From the NCBI GenBank assembly GCA_032716605.1, contig CM064501.1:28134959-28198958 (forward strand): DNA of 64,000 bases, given 5' to 3'. The translations under genes and the position numbers were made by a program. The first letter of the stretch is position 1, and each line of letters begins with the position of its first letter. The notes beneath the pieces are model-generated. The model had not been told where the DNA came from. It saw only the letters and a list, made by a program, of their open reading frames with translations, and searched no databases. This document shows positions 34,547 through 46,200 of the stretch, piece after piece. Source of the DNA: Paralithodes platypus. Taxonomy: Eukaryota; Arthropoda; Malacostraca; Decapoda; Lithodidae.

Positions 34547-36204
34547 TCAACCCTGAACGAAACACAATGGAGGCAAAAGACTAGAAAAAGGATGGCAAAA
34601 GACTAGAAAAAGGATGATGACGAGTAGATTCAAGGTAGGGGTTAGTACTGTAGGATAAATGACTTTCGGGTTAATAAACATGGGAAGAGATGAACCAACT
34701 AGGTCAGTAAATTCTGATGAATCTAACGCTTTCATATGGGCGATCTGTCTCGGTTTGATGATGAGGTCCGATTAGTTTCCTGTGAATGAAATGTAAATAG
34801 GGATGAACTCTGAGGAGAGGTTTGTTATAAAGGCAATGTGCTGATGTAAAGGAAGTGTGTGGACAATTTAACTCCTTACTTCACACTGATTACACTTCTT
34901 GAGTCTAGACAAACAAGGGATACCTGGGTCTGGCTAGGGAAGTAAAAGAACTGAATATCTAACTGGTGTTGATGAAACGCAGGGAGCTGTGGAGCCGGGG
35001 CGTAAGAACAGTCTTTCAAAGAACCAGAGTCGGTTACAGATGTTTGAGTCAAGGTAAGTTTGCATGCAGTTTTGTCTGGGGACACAAAGGAAAATACATA
35101 CACTGGACACACATACAGGTGAAGATACGAGGACCTACATGAATCAAGAGCGCCTTTGTTTGTCACAGTCACAAGTTGAAGATCGTCGGAGATGAGCATC
35201 ATGTCTGCTGTGTCAGTCACGGTTAGTAATCGTCTGTCTATAGGAAACGGGAACGGAATAATTCTCCAGGCATTGAACATATGTGAGGACTGGAACGGAA
35301 TGTGGACTAATATATATGAGTGTGTCAGAACTGCTTCCATTAGTGGGTAATAGAATTTACAGTCGTTTAACTCAAATAGCGGAGTCAGGGCAAACTGATC
35401 TTTCGCTATTTCAATGGAGGTACGGAGATGTTCAACGGGCAATAGGTCAGTGGTGACCCGACTTAGTGCAGCAGCTACTAAGTTTGCTAAGACCGCCTTT
35501 GTTTGGGAATTTAAATCTTGAACATCATCATCCATAGCCTGAAGGATCTCAGAAAGGTACATGACTTTATTTGTTGACCGTCCATCAGTTATTGGGGATT
35601 TAACTACCTGTGTCAGGTTATTCATGTGTGCTATGACCGAATTTAAGGAATTCATCACATTCTTCATGGCTTTTGATTCATAACTCAAGACTCTGTTTAA
35701 GGCTTTTGCTGCGTTCTCCAGGACAGTGAGTCTCTTTCCCAGTTTCTCAACATCAGAGGCTTGGGCTGTTCTAAAGAGCTCATGGGAGAGTAGGCCAACA
35801 AAATTAAACAGTCCTCTCTAAACAGGCTAGGCGTGAGCGTTTTTGGCCACCTAGGTATGATCGTTAGGTAGGACCAACTGGATCTTCCATAGCCTACGGT
35901 TTATACGGGTTATGTGAGCACGTTGAAGCGTCACCGTAAGTCGTGTAAGTCGTAAGTCACAGGAAAAAGTTTGATTAGATAATATGAAGGTGAACACAGA
36001 GTGTAATCGGTCTATGCGACGTTGGAGTACCGTATAGTCACTAGATAGACTATGGAGGTATCCAAATTCATACTTAACGGCTACGACGTCTTCCGCAACT
36101 AAAACTCTCCCTACAAGGGCACCGGGCTTCAGCAACGAAGGTGATGCTGCATCAGCTACTATTAGTGTTCCAAGCATTAGAAGGGCTTTCACTAACCAGG
36201 CCAT
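34547..36204 (-). pseudogene. Env-like glycoprotein of the Gypsy-like element (broken)
   Basis: The first frame (36204 down to 35851) starts with a signal-peptide-like MAWLVKALLMLGTLIVADA. Near 35773-35822, in the continuing frame behind stops, RGLFNFVG and following residues resemble the fusion peptide found just behind the cleavage site of baculovirus F/errantivirus Env proteins. The 35688-34876 frame continues as a heptad-like helix (MKNVMNSLNSVIAHMNNL) and a Cys-containing ectodomain. A later frame (34735-34547) has a hydrophobic membrane-anchor-like stretch LNLLVIILFLVF. Such proteins mediate membrane fusion. Stops separate all four parts, so it is not functional. Assignment rests on fold-level features and location after integrase. 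Confidence 0.65.
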
Positions 36205-36429
36205 CTTTCTCGGAAGAAAGGATAATATCCTATTAGCAAGGTGTACTAATCGAATACTTCACTCGCCCAGTAGGATGTACTTGGATGAGCGGCTTGCTCT
36301 GTTAGATATTAGACGTTAACAGAACGATGATTTTGGTCGATTGGTAAGTTATTCTTCTCTACACACCTGGGTGTGCGGCTTGTTCTCAATAGAACAATGA
36401 TCCACTGTACTAGCAGAACGGAGCTTCCG

Positions 36430-37500
36430 CCTATACTCATTGGCGTCTGCGAAGTCAGTTGGAGGAGGTGCAGTAGGTTGCACCGTTGAAGGTGAGGGGA
36501 TAGGTATTAATTGGCCATGGACGGGGAGTTCAGGACTCGCACGTTTTAACCTATCACCATGGATTACTTCTACTTTGTTAGTGGTATAAGGTCTCGAACC
36601 TCAAACTTGTTTCCGGATGTTGTGTCCGTAACGATATAGGGTCCACTATACTTCGGCGAGAGCTTAGATATTCTCGTCGGATCTAGGCACATTACTTCAA
36701 GGGCAGTTTGCTGTGCTCTTTTGTGTTGTTTCCTTATAATTTCTGCACGGGATGCCTGTAAATGATCTCGGACTTGATGGTGGATCTTGCTAAAGACTTA
36801 TAGTTGTCTCTTAGCATAGTCCTCTAGATTGTAGACTGGTGTGCTAGGCTTGGACAGCAGTTCATATGGCAAAATTTTGTCTTGACCACAGACTATGTAC
36901 TGTGGCATCTTACCTGTAGAGGAGTTTATAGAGCCGTTTATACAAGCTGCTACCTGTGGAAGCCAGTCTTCCCACGCTTCCTGGAGCGGGTTTGTCACAT
37001 GGCGTAGGACTTCTAGGAGGGTCCTGTTCATGCGTTCAACCAACCAGTTTGAAGCCGGGTGGTATGCTGCAATGTACGATTGCTTGATATTGAAGATATC
37101 TCAGCTACTTGTAATCACCTGGTTCTTGAATTCCAACCCGTTGTCTGAGAGGAGTCTTAGGGCAGGAGAACGGACAGATGAGATGCGTTACTAGTGCATG
37201 AGCAACTTCATCCGCTGTTTTAGTCTTTAGCGGGGCTAGGACGTCGAATCTTGAGAAGAAATCAACACATACTAGAAGGTACTGTGAATCCTGTTGACTC
37301 CTTGGCAACTTCAGCAAATCCACAGAAACTGTGTTGAATGGAAGTGAAGGCATTGGATATTCCAAGATTGGAGCAGGTCCATCACAGGTTTCTTTTTGCT
37401 GGGCACAGGAGAGACATCTTGCTATGTGTTTTTCAATATCCTTTCTCATCGTTTTCCAGTAGTACTTCCTCCTGGTAGTTTCAAGCATTCTGTCTCGTCC
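36430..37500 (-). pseudogene. Integrase of the Gypsy-like element (broken)
   Basis: Zinc-binding HHCC domain: the two His lie just before 37488 in an adjacent frame (HDAPQAGHQG) and CLSCAQQKETC follows. The catalytic core starts with SVDLLKLP (first Asp, about 37315-37335) and VDFFSRF. The second Asp region is damaged by a frameshift near 37130-37180. The core resumes with LVERMNRTLLEVL (catalytic Glu, about 37010-37046) and INSSTGKMPQYIVCG. The C-terminal KLSPKYSGPYIV-type segment is visible near 36630-36665 in another frame. It would insert element DNA into the genome; here it is inactive. Confidence 0.8.
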
Positions 37501-37533
37501 TTGATGACCAGCTTGGGGAGCATCATGTTGCTG

Positions 37534-39330
37534 TTAAAGTACTGCTTCAGTGAGCGTATTTGGAATCACTACACGGGGTCGTGTGTCAATGGCTTTGGGA
37601 ATAACTCTAACCAGAAGTCCATCTTGCAACGTGAATTGTGTGAGGGGGACTGGTAGTACTGGGAGAGTTGTGGCATCCCCTGATTCCAGAAAATAGATGA
37701 CTGTGGACCACAGAGGATCCTTGCGTTGCTCTTCTTTCACTTGGGCGTCTGTTAGCGTCGGTAGCTGGATCACTGGGGCCACTTGCACATTTCGGGAGAA
37801 TGCGTCTGTCGCCACGTTAGCTTTACCTTTGATATGATACAGAGTCGGATCAAACTGTAATACCATTTCGTACCACCGCGCTAGTCTGCCAGTAAGATTC
37901 TTACCATCCTTGAAAATCTTGGTGACCGCCATATTGTGTGTGTGGAGATCAATCGGATAGCTGAGGATGATGTCTCGGAAATGCTTCAGTGCCCAAGCTA
38001 CTGCAAGGGTTTCCCATTTCGTTGTGTGATACCTAGTCTCAGCATCATTCAACACTACTTGTGTAACCAATGACTCGCATTTTGCCTCATTCATCTGGCT
38101 GCATTAGAACAGCTTCGAGTCCTTTGAGTGATGCGTCGGTGCAAAGTTTGAATGATTGATCATAGTCAGGGAAAACTAAGACAGGTGTAGAGGTGAGTGC
38201 TTGTTTAAGGCTGTTGAAAGCTTCCTCTTGCTTTGGGCTCCATATGAATTGTGCAGCCTTTCAGAGCAGTTGGGTCAGAAGCCTTGCTATACTCGTATAG
38301 TTCTTCACGAAGGACCGGTAGTAGCCCGACAACCCGATGAAGCTTCGGACACTCTCTACCGATTTTGGCCGTGGGAAGTTTGTACCGCACAGATCTTATC
38401 ATCCATAGTGTGGATTCCTTCTGCGTCTACTTGGTGACCTAGGAACTTGATTTTTCCTTTAAGGAAATCACACTTACTGATCTTGATGCATAAACCTGCT
38501 ATTTGTAGTCTTTCCATTACTTGTTGGAGTTTGTCAAGATGAGAGTTAACATCCTTGCTACAGACTATGATATCGTCCAGGTAGGCAAAGACTGAGTCAC
38601 CCATGAGGCCCGCAAAAAGGTTGTTGACTAACCTTTGAAAGGTGAGGGGTGCGTTTCTTAACCCAAAAGGCATGCGTAACCATTCATAGTGTCCACTCGG
38701 GGTCGAGAAGGCAGTGACTTCTTTTGATTTCTCATCCATTCAAACTTGCCAGTACCCGCTGAGGAGGTCTAGAGTACTGAAAACAGTATTCCCTTTCCCA
38801 ATGCCTTGTAGTAGGTCGGACAGTACAAGCATGGAGAATCTACCAGGTATGGTTGCTTGATTGACCTTGCGATAATCAATAACTTGGCACCATCCTCCAT
38901 CCTTCTTAGGAACCAGAAAAAAGAGGTGAATTCCATTGCGAGGATGAATGCTAGATAACTTTTTGCTCAAGCATGTCGTCTACCATCCCTTTAACCACCT
39001 CCCTTTGACAGTGTGGCAATCTGTATGCCGCTGTGTAGACGGGGTTGGTGCCTGGTTTTAGGGGTATGGAGTGCGTTGTTAGATCCGTTTTACCTAATCG
39101 TTCTCCTGGGAGCGCAACGACATCTCTGAAAGACTGTAGTAATTTCAGAAGGGAGTCTTCCGCTTTTGGATAGTCTACATTCTTGAGGTTCTGCTTGATA
39201 GGATCTGCTTCTGACATCTTGGAAGGTTTCGATGCTGTCATCACAGCAATAGGCGCTTGTGCGGAGGGCCACTCCGGGGTTCTGGATCTACTGGATAGTC
39301 GTACACAAGAGCTTTTCCGATGGTACAACC
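37534..39330 (-). pseudogene. Reverse transcriptase-RNase H of the Gypsy-like element (broken)
   Basis: RT blocks from high to low coordinate: SIPLKPGTNPVYTAAYRLP (about 39010-39070), LVPKKDGGW, VIDYRKVNQ, FSTLDLLSGYWQV (motif A, about 38740-38780), MPFGLRNAPLTFQRLVN (motif B), FAYLDDIIVCSKD (motif C with YLDD, about 38550-38590) and FLKGKIKFLGH. RNase H follows with TTKWETLAVAWALKHF. The usual TDH box reads HTHN, so the third acidic residue is lost. The HIKGKANVATDAFSR end is kept. Frames change near 38965, 38740, 38390 and 38095. Type: Gypsy/Metaviridae pol. Confidence 0.85.
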
Positions 39331-39924
39331 GGACTTCAGTGTAATTGGACCATTAGATCTGTTGTAGACTAGTATCTCCGTCCTTGCATTATTGTGTAGC
39401 TTGTACAAGGTTGACTGGAGAGCTAGTCCTTTTACACATGCAATTTCACTTAGACATATTGCATCAGTGCCTTTCTTTAGTTTGGGTAACGTAACTGGAA
39501 GGTGTGCACCCTCTTTAGCACAAATCCTTTGTTATCCGGATACTACTAAGGGATACAACCGGGAACCTTGACCCGTTGATCCAACACTCTGGTTACTCGG
39601 AGTAGGGAACCCTAAGGACCGCACAGGTCAACTGTCCACTCTTGCTGGTACAGTCGCTGCAATGGTCGAGTGTAGGAGAGGCCGTGGATTCTGCATTGTA
39701 GAATACGTGTCATCCTTTGCTAGGAAGGATCTAAGGCGATGCGGTTGTCCTTCATTGCTTCAATGCCTATGAGGCCATCGGCTGGGAGTGGAAAATCCTT
39801 GATCGCGTAAAACCTCATCTTGATGGGTTTGTCTCCGCGCCTTGAGAATTTAAACAAAATATCAACCATACTAACTAGTTGTAGGATATCCTGTGTAACT
39901 CCTTAAAGTTGCATGTCTGGTGGA
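39331..39924 (-). pseudogene. Pol segment between protease and RT
   Basis: Sequence matches the expected protease-to-RT linker position. Just above 39905 it shows ACATGCAACTT-GGAGTTACAC that also follows the protease in the + strand copy at 63878-63900. Many stops. No separate gene. Confidence 0.5.
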
Positions 39925-40416
39925 TTAACACCTTACGAGCGGCCTATGCGGTTTATTTATATGTACCGCCCAGCGGGGTGTTTTTAGCCAAAATAGGGCT
40001 GTTTACGTGATCATTTTCATGCCTAAATAAGACCCAGAACGTAAAACAAGTACCTATCCCTGAAAGGGCATAAACAGAGCTTTCGAATGACACCATAACG
40101 ATCCTTGTATGATGGATAGTTTTCTTGCAATAACCGTGCAACGCGAGTGCAAAAAGCAGGTAATTCGGTACTTTCGGTACATAATTGAGTATGTAGCGAG
40201 TGAGTGAGAGAGGGAGGAGGGAGCTGAGATTTGTGTCTGTAGGTTCGCCGCGGTGGTCTGGAGCAGTCATACGCTCGCTAGTCTCCTGCCACCACTTGTC
40301 TCTCTCTCTCAGCCACATTACGTGCTGAAATTGCCACTCGACCTATGTCGAGCGCCGCCACATAGTCCAGCTTTATTTAACTCGACTTATGTTGCTCGCC
40401 GCTAATTAAGGGTTAA
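39925..40416 (-). mobile_element. TTAA MITE family M, nested in Gypsy pol
   Basis: TTAA at 39925-39928 and 40413-40416. The second Gypsy copy has the uninterrupted site at 63863-63866 (AACTTAATCTC), so insertion and TTAA duplication are directly shown. Nearly identical to the copies at 47877 and 57097. Confidence 0.85.
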
Positions 40417-40681
40417 GCGGCCAGTTGCGCTTAAGCTGTTTTTGAAGATTTGTCAATGACTCGTAAGACAAGACGTTGGCGCAGGCGCCGGAGTCAAGAG
40501 CCAAAGAGATCTTCCTGTTACCTACCGTTACTGGAATTGACATAATGTTCACTCGTGTGACAGCCGCAATGAGCAAGGGCACGTGTAAGGGTGACGAGTG
40601 TACATTTGTAGATAACGGAGTAGTTTCTTGTGGAAACGCAGGAGTATTTGTAACAGCTGTAGCCGGAGCTGTATCTGTCAT
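40417..40681 (-). pseudogene. Aspartic protease fragment of the Gypsy-like element
   Basis: Minus-strand frame with MSIPVTVGNRKISLALDSGACANVLS. The LDSGA box is the retropepsin active site. The same sequence with few changes is at 63739-63816 on plus. The frame is cut by the MITE at 40416. Processing of the polyprotein would be the role. Downstream of the active site the flap and ILG region are not continuous here. Confidence 0.8.
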
Positions 40682-41530
40682 AGCTGTAACTGTCAGCCGT
40701 AGCCGGAGCTGTAACTTTAGTTATAGCCGTCATAACTGTAGCCGGATCTGTAGTTGTAAATTAAATTGACAAAGCTGTAGCCGGAGCTGTAGCTACCTGT
40801 AGGTGTAGTAGGTTCTTCTGAAGCCTTCTCTACACTTGCATCTACAAAAACAATTCAACCCTAGCCCTGGTAATGTGAAAATGTGAAACCTTCCTCATTA
40901 GTACGTAGTACAGGTAAGGAGGCAGTAATGGTCTCAGGCTCCGTAGCGGAGGAGACGCAGGTATTGTGCATGTGTATTGGTGGATACTTTCCGTTCTGCA
41001 ATGGAGATAACACCTGAACTATGCACATTTATTAAAACATATAGGACGTAAGTAGGGGAAAAATTCTGATAAGTGCCTAGCACAGTCTCGGAATAACATA
41101 ACCTTTGTGCCTGGGCGACACTAAGGGCCTTATATTTGGTTTGCAAATATGTTCTCGATCTCGATCTCGATTGATAATGTGTAGGGCGCTGGACTTGCAC
41201 ATATCATATGTTAGAAGTTTGCTTGCGCTAAGGGTGTATCAGGGTGGCCCAATGTCTCCTTGCAAGAGTAAGCTAGTATATAAGTCAAGTCGTCAAGGTC
41301 AGAAGCAAGTATTTGTCCCAACTTCTTTCTCAAACTCTGTGTCTGACCGAGGGTCAATTCCCGTTCCCTCTAATTCCTCTTCTAAGCTGCTCTCAGATTG
41401 ACTGTCTGAGGAAATTAAGTCTTCCTCAAGGTGAGGTGACTTCTTGTTAAAAGGATTAAAGAACAGGGGAAAATGACACTTTTGGTAAAGGTACCTGGAC
41501 TGAATGTCATTGACAAATAACCCCACAATA
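40682..41530 (-). pseudogene. Gag N-terminal remnant and triplet-repeat tract
   Basis: The 41526-41299 frame is acidic (EEDLISSDSQSESSLEEELE) and ends SDTEFEKEVGT, matching SDTEFEK at 62468 on plus. The 41200-40934 frame shares YKALSVAQAQRLCYSE with the plus copy (about 62620-62680). 40600-40790 is an AGCTGTAGCCGG-type repeat. Capsid and zinc knuckle are missing. Confidence 0.65.
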
Positions 41531-42100
41531 ATTTTAGCACTGGCACAACATTTTGGTAGAAGGGATTTCTCTTAGCCACACACCCACACAGCCCCGCTTC
41601 GCCACTGAGAAAACTCCATAATAATTTGAGTATTTCATAACCCTATTCCCTTTATTCATTGCATGAACAGTAGTTATAAGTGCTGTTTAACCTCCACATA
41701 GTTCTGTAGTTGCCTTTTATGTTATTTTATTGCTTTTCTGACTGATAAACATTGATGTTTACATTTTTTATCCTAGCTTGTAGCAGACGACGCGCACCTC
41801 TAATCGACCTTTGTATTTTCTTATTAACTCAGTAGTTATCGTATTCAGTATCCTACAGTAGCTATATACAGTATATCTGTAATTTTAGTTGTTGCTTGCA
41901 TGATCTTGTAGTAATCATTGACTGATAAACTTTGTTAATCTAAATATAATCCTGCTTGACTAAGCTACAGTGACACCAGCGCCATATGTTAATACAGTAT
42001 ATTAACCCCTTGTGTGCAGTTACTCTTTATTTTTATATAATCTCTCTTAATTTTTGGTGAATTGTATATTTTTTTACATATTCTATTATATATATGTATA

Positions 42101-42154
<54 letters not shown>

Positions 42155-42180
42155 CTGTATATATATATATTTTTTTTTAG
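41531..42180. other. Unassigned, with (TA)n tract
   Basis: No gene. 42105-42150 is a (TA)n microsatellite, with further TA units to 42170 and a T-run at 42170-42178. The missing 5' LTR of the Gypsy copy would belong here but no match is seen. Confidence 0.5.
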
Positions 42181-42181
42181 G

Positions 42182-42795
42182 TAGGTTAATTATCACCCCT
42201 GGTAGCCTATTTATGCGTATTTCAAATTTTTAGTTTTTCAATTAGGGTGTCATCTCTGGTAGCCTATTTCTGCGTATTTCATTTTTAAATTTTTGGTTAG
42301 GCTATCACCGCTGGTGGCCTATTTCTGTGTATATCTGCTTATTTAAATTTTTAAATTTTCAGTTTGGCTATCACCGCTGGTGGCTTATTTCTGCATATTT
42401 CATATTGTTTTGTTTTTGGTTAGGCTAGGCTATCACCCCTGGTGGCTTATTTCTGTTTAAATAAAAACAAAATTGTTTTCGGTTAGGCTATCACTGCGTA
42501 TTTAAATTTTTAAATTTTTGGTTAGGCAATCACCGCTGATAACATATTTCTGCGTACTTCAGTTTTTTAATTTTCGGTTAGGCTATCACCGCTGGTGGCC
42601 TATTTCTGCGTACTTCATAATTTTTGTTTTTGGTTAGGCTAGGCTATCACCCCTGGTGGCCTATTTCTGTTTAAATAAAATACAAAATTGTTTTTGGTTA
42701 GGCTATCACTGCATATTTAAATTTTTAAATTTTTGGTTAGGCTATCACCACTCATAACCTATTTCTGCGTATTTCAACATTTTTGTTTTCGGTTA
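42182..42795 (+). repeat. Tandem monomers upstream of the CR1-like ORF1
   Basis: About ten units of GGTTAGGCTATCACCGCTGG-TGGCCTATTTCTGCGTATTTC plus an A/T spacer, 45-65 bp each. Units group into a higher-order repeat of about 215 bp: the TTAGGCTAGGCTATCACCCC start and the TTTAAATAAAA-ACAAAATTG variant occur at about 42420 and again at about 42635. The array ends about 100 bp before the ORF1 ATG. Possibly promoter monomers of the element; otherwise a plain satellite into which it inserted. Confidence 0.7.
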
Positions 42796-42899
42796 AGCCT
42801 ATCTAAGTAAGTGAAGCGACCTGAAGTGAATGAAGTGTTTATAAAGTGAGTGAAGTGTTTTTAAGTGAGTGAAGTGATCTGAAGAGAGTGACCGTCACC

Positions 42900-43227
42900 A
42901 TGCCTCGTGCCTGTACGAACTGCGCCGGTAGGTTTGGTGCTTCCATGTTTGCTCCTGCCGATCCACAAGTCTGACGACTCTGCCAGCAACGAGAGGATTT
43001 GACAGCGAAATTGGATGAAACCCACAACAAGATCAAAGCCCTCACCATGAAGCTGGAATCACTTCAAGAGTTCGTAACACTCAACGTTGGAGTATCACCA
43101 ACTCCAGATGCCACCACCACCCCAATATCAACTGCCAACAATCCAACACCTGCAGTAGCCACGGCAGCAGATGCTTCCGATGAATCTGAGCCGACATCAA
43201 ACCAGGACAGTCGCTCTGTTCACCTTA
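42900..43227 (+). pseudogene. CR1-like ORF1, N-terminal part
   Basis: ATG at 42900 in context GTCACCATG. The start reads MPRACTNCAGRFGASMF, with two Cys of a C2C2 finger. The third Cys is a stop (GTC-TGA-CGA at 42972-42974, expected TGC) directly before RLC. A coiled-coil-like helix follows (LTAKLDETHNKIKALTMKLE, about 42999-43060) and a Thr/Pro/Ser-rich linker. The frame is cut at 43227 by the Academ-like insertion and continues in the same frame at 46522. ORF1 proteins of this group bind RNA and form multimers. Confidence 0.75.
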
Positions 43228-46200
43228 TAGTGGAGCAGATAACTGCAAATTTCAGGAGAATCGTTCATTTCCGGAAACAAGCACCAAATTTGGCACACAT
43301 ACTCCTTGGGGATTGCTCTTTTGATAAAACCCGTTAGCCACCTAAAAATTCAAGATGGCCGCCATTGAATATACAGAAATATTGCATTTCGCAATAAAAT
43401 CGCAAAGACTTGTCCTATTTGAATGATCTTGGTGTCAAATCATACATTTTTCACCATGTAAAATCCGAATTTGGAACCATGGACTTACTCACTAGCTTCC
43501 TTGTACCATAATATCAGTCCCGGAATCCTAATATTCTGCTAAATTAGAGGTTCAAGTTACGTCTGACTCGGCTAAAATGCATGGTAGTGTATATCGTAGT
43601 AGTGTTAGAGGTTTAGTATGTGTAGCATCTTCCTGTACAAGGCTTCCAAACTGGACATGACACGATGCAGTGGGGGGGGGGGGGGGGGAGGGACATTGAG
43701 AGGATTGCAGCGGAAGGTGTAGAGTAGTAGCTCAACAGAGCGGATGTCAACGCACAGCCAGGGCACACTGGTGGCACCGCTGCTGTGAAACTCAGCATGG
43801 GGTTCAGTATCAGCTGAATAATTAGTTTAGTGTAGCTAAATAATTAGTTAAGTGTCCCAAATGCTGTCTAATAAGCCCCGCATCAGTTAGCTACTGTAGA
43901 TTACATGTAGTTTAACATAGATGTTTAGTTAGATAGCCGTGCCTGAATTGACAGGGTGTGCCAGCGCGGGAGAGCCGAGCCAAGGGTAACGGGGCTTTAC
44001 ATTGCTTTGCATGTAGTTACCTGGATGGTGTACAGATCGCACGGGACTTAAATGATACTGGATGAACGATCGGGCAAGGTGTAGGTCATATATTTTTATT
44101 CCCGAACCTAGTCGTATCCCATACCTTATTGTGCATGATTGTGATCAAGGTGGTAAAAGGATAACCCCTCGGCCTTGATTCACTGAATACAGATAATTAT
44201 CATACTGTGATTATCTGTTATATCTGTTATCTGACTGAAGACCCATCAGCACTGAGAAGATGGATGATAGCTGGTCCTCAAGTCAGCCACTTGGTTGCAC
44301 AGTATGAGGCAGCATGTGGGACCAAAGAGGGTACTGAACACACCAGCCACCATGAGGAGACAGAACGAGCACAAAGAGTGTTCCTTGAGAAAGTAGAAAA
44401 GCTCTCACAAGCCATGACAGATATGTGCAATCCTTTCCAGGAGGAGAGTCAGGACCTGCTTTCGCTTGATACAAAGGATATTGCTCACCACACTGCTGCC
44501 GAGCTGATTGGCACACACCTTGAGAAAGGCAAGGTCCGTTTCCAGGAGTTTATGAAGGGACTGGAAGGGGAAGAAAAATCCACCTTCTATGAACCAATCA
44601 AGAAGAACAGGGTTGACTTTTTCTGACAGGTACCAGCCACTGTTGACTCTTCAAAGCAAAAAGTGCTGAAGGAAGACTGTCAACTGTTCTCCAAGCTGTT
44701 CATATCATGCCAGAGCAGAGAGTGTGACTTGAAGGAGTTCTTCCGTCATGAGAACCAGTCACATCCTGCTGCCCTCAGTGATGGTGGAAAGCTCCACACC
44801 TGTCAGAAATCCCACCTCACTACCATTCTTAAGAGCCAAGTTACATCCCCTGAGGCAGAGCCAGACGCCGACACCATCATCATTGATGGTGCAGCGTTGG
44901 TGAACAGTCTGCCCCCACGGAGTTCAAAGACATTCGAAGAGTACGCAATGCTCGATGTCCTTCCTAGAATACAAGCATACTCTACCAAGTACAAGATAAC
45001 AGACATTGTGTTTGATGTCTACCGGCCATCTAGTCTGAAAGCTGAAACTAGATCAAAGCGAGGATGCGGGGTGAGACGCAGGGTGACAGGGAAGGGCAAA
45101 ATTCCCTCAAACTGGCGAAACTTCCTGAGAGAAAATGACAACAAAGCCGAGTTGTTCAACTTTCTGGCTGATAAGATTGCACGTGTGGCCACACCAAATG
45201 TGGTCATTGTGACCAAGGAAGAAGATGCTGTCAGCAACCGCACTATCAATCTGGCTGGGGTGGCACCGTGCAGTCATGAAGAAGCTGACACGCGGATCTT
45301 TGTGCATGCCAGGCATGCAACAGAAGCAGGCAGCAAAGTCATCATGGTCAAAGCCAGCGACACAGATGTTGTCGTCATCGCAGTCAGTGTTCTGCAGGCA
45401 CTTCAGGAGCTAGGTCTGCAGCAGTTGTGGGTTGCCTTTGGCCAAGGACAGAACCTGAGGTGGGTTCCTGTACATGACTTGTGTTGCACTCTTGCAGAAA
45501 AGAGCAAAGGGATGCTCTTCTTCCATGCCTTTACTGGCTGCGATGTCGTTTCAGCATTCCGTGGCAAAGGGAAGAAGTCTGCTTGGCAAACCTGGGATGT
45601 TTGTGATGAGGCTTCCGGTGTCTTCAGCAAACTCAGCCAGTACCCACCGGTAGTTGATGATGAAGACCTGGAGACCTTGGAGAAGTTCGTGGTCATGATG
45701 TACGACAGATCCAGCACAGCTGAAGGTGTCGATGATGCGAGGTTGGGCATGTTTGTTCGGAAGCAGAGGCCGTACGAAGCCATTCCTCCAACCCGAGCAG
45801 CACTGAAGCAGCATGTGAAGCGTGCTGCCTACCAGGCGGGCTGCATCTGGAGTCAGTCAACAGTACGTCAACCAGAAACGCAGACTCCTGCCAACTGTGG
45901 CTGGACCAAGAAAGGAGATCTGTGGCAGATCTTTGAACAGAGCTCCCACCCATTGCACAGAGTTGCCAGAAGCTGACCAAGAGTGGATGCAAGTCGGAAT
46001 GCTGCGGTCGATGCAAATGCTGCTGCTTTGGTCTGATCTGCACGGCACTGTGCAGCTGCAGATGCGAGGTTTAGAAGCGTTGTAGTATACTCATCCAGGC
46101 AGCAAGACAATAAGTGACAAACAAGTATAGGTAAACTGCCTACATGTACATCCAATAATATATCGGACTGATGGTGCCTATGATATGGGCACTTTTTACC

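Larger units (their letters stand above)
33626..41530 (-). mobile_element. Gypsy-like LTR element with env-like ORF (errantivirus-like), 5' LTR missing
   Basis: On the minus strand, from high to low coordinates: gag remnant, protease, RT, RNase H, integrase, env-like region, 3' LTR. Pol order PR-RT-RH-IN identifies the Gypsy/Metaviridae group, and an env-like third gene identifies the retrovirus-like branch. The 5' LTR expected beyond 41530 is absent. Compared with the 60.6-64 kb copy, the gag capsid and nucleocapsid part is deleted between about 40600 and 40800 and replaced by expanded ACAGCTACGGCT-type triplet repeats. A MITE sits between protease and RT. Multiple stops and frameshifts: a dead copy. 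Confidence 0.85.

Noticed and set aside
4640..36000. Short HIARIH-like peptide string recurring at 4650 (+), 23390 (-) and in the env-like frame
   Set aside because: Only 5-7 residues in unrelated contexts; too short to claim common origin.
42182..42795. CRISPR-like array
   Set aside because: Units are degenerate without unique spacers of constant length, in a eukaryotic sequence.
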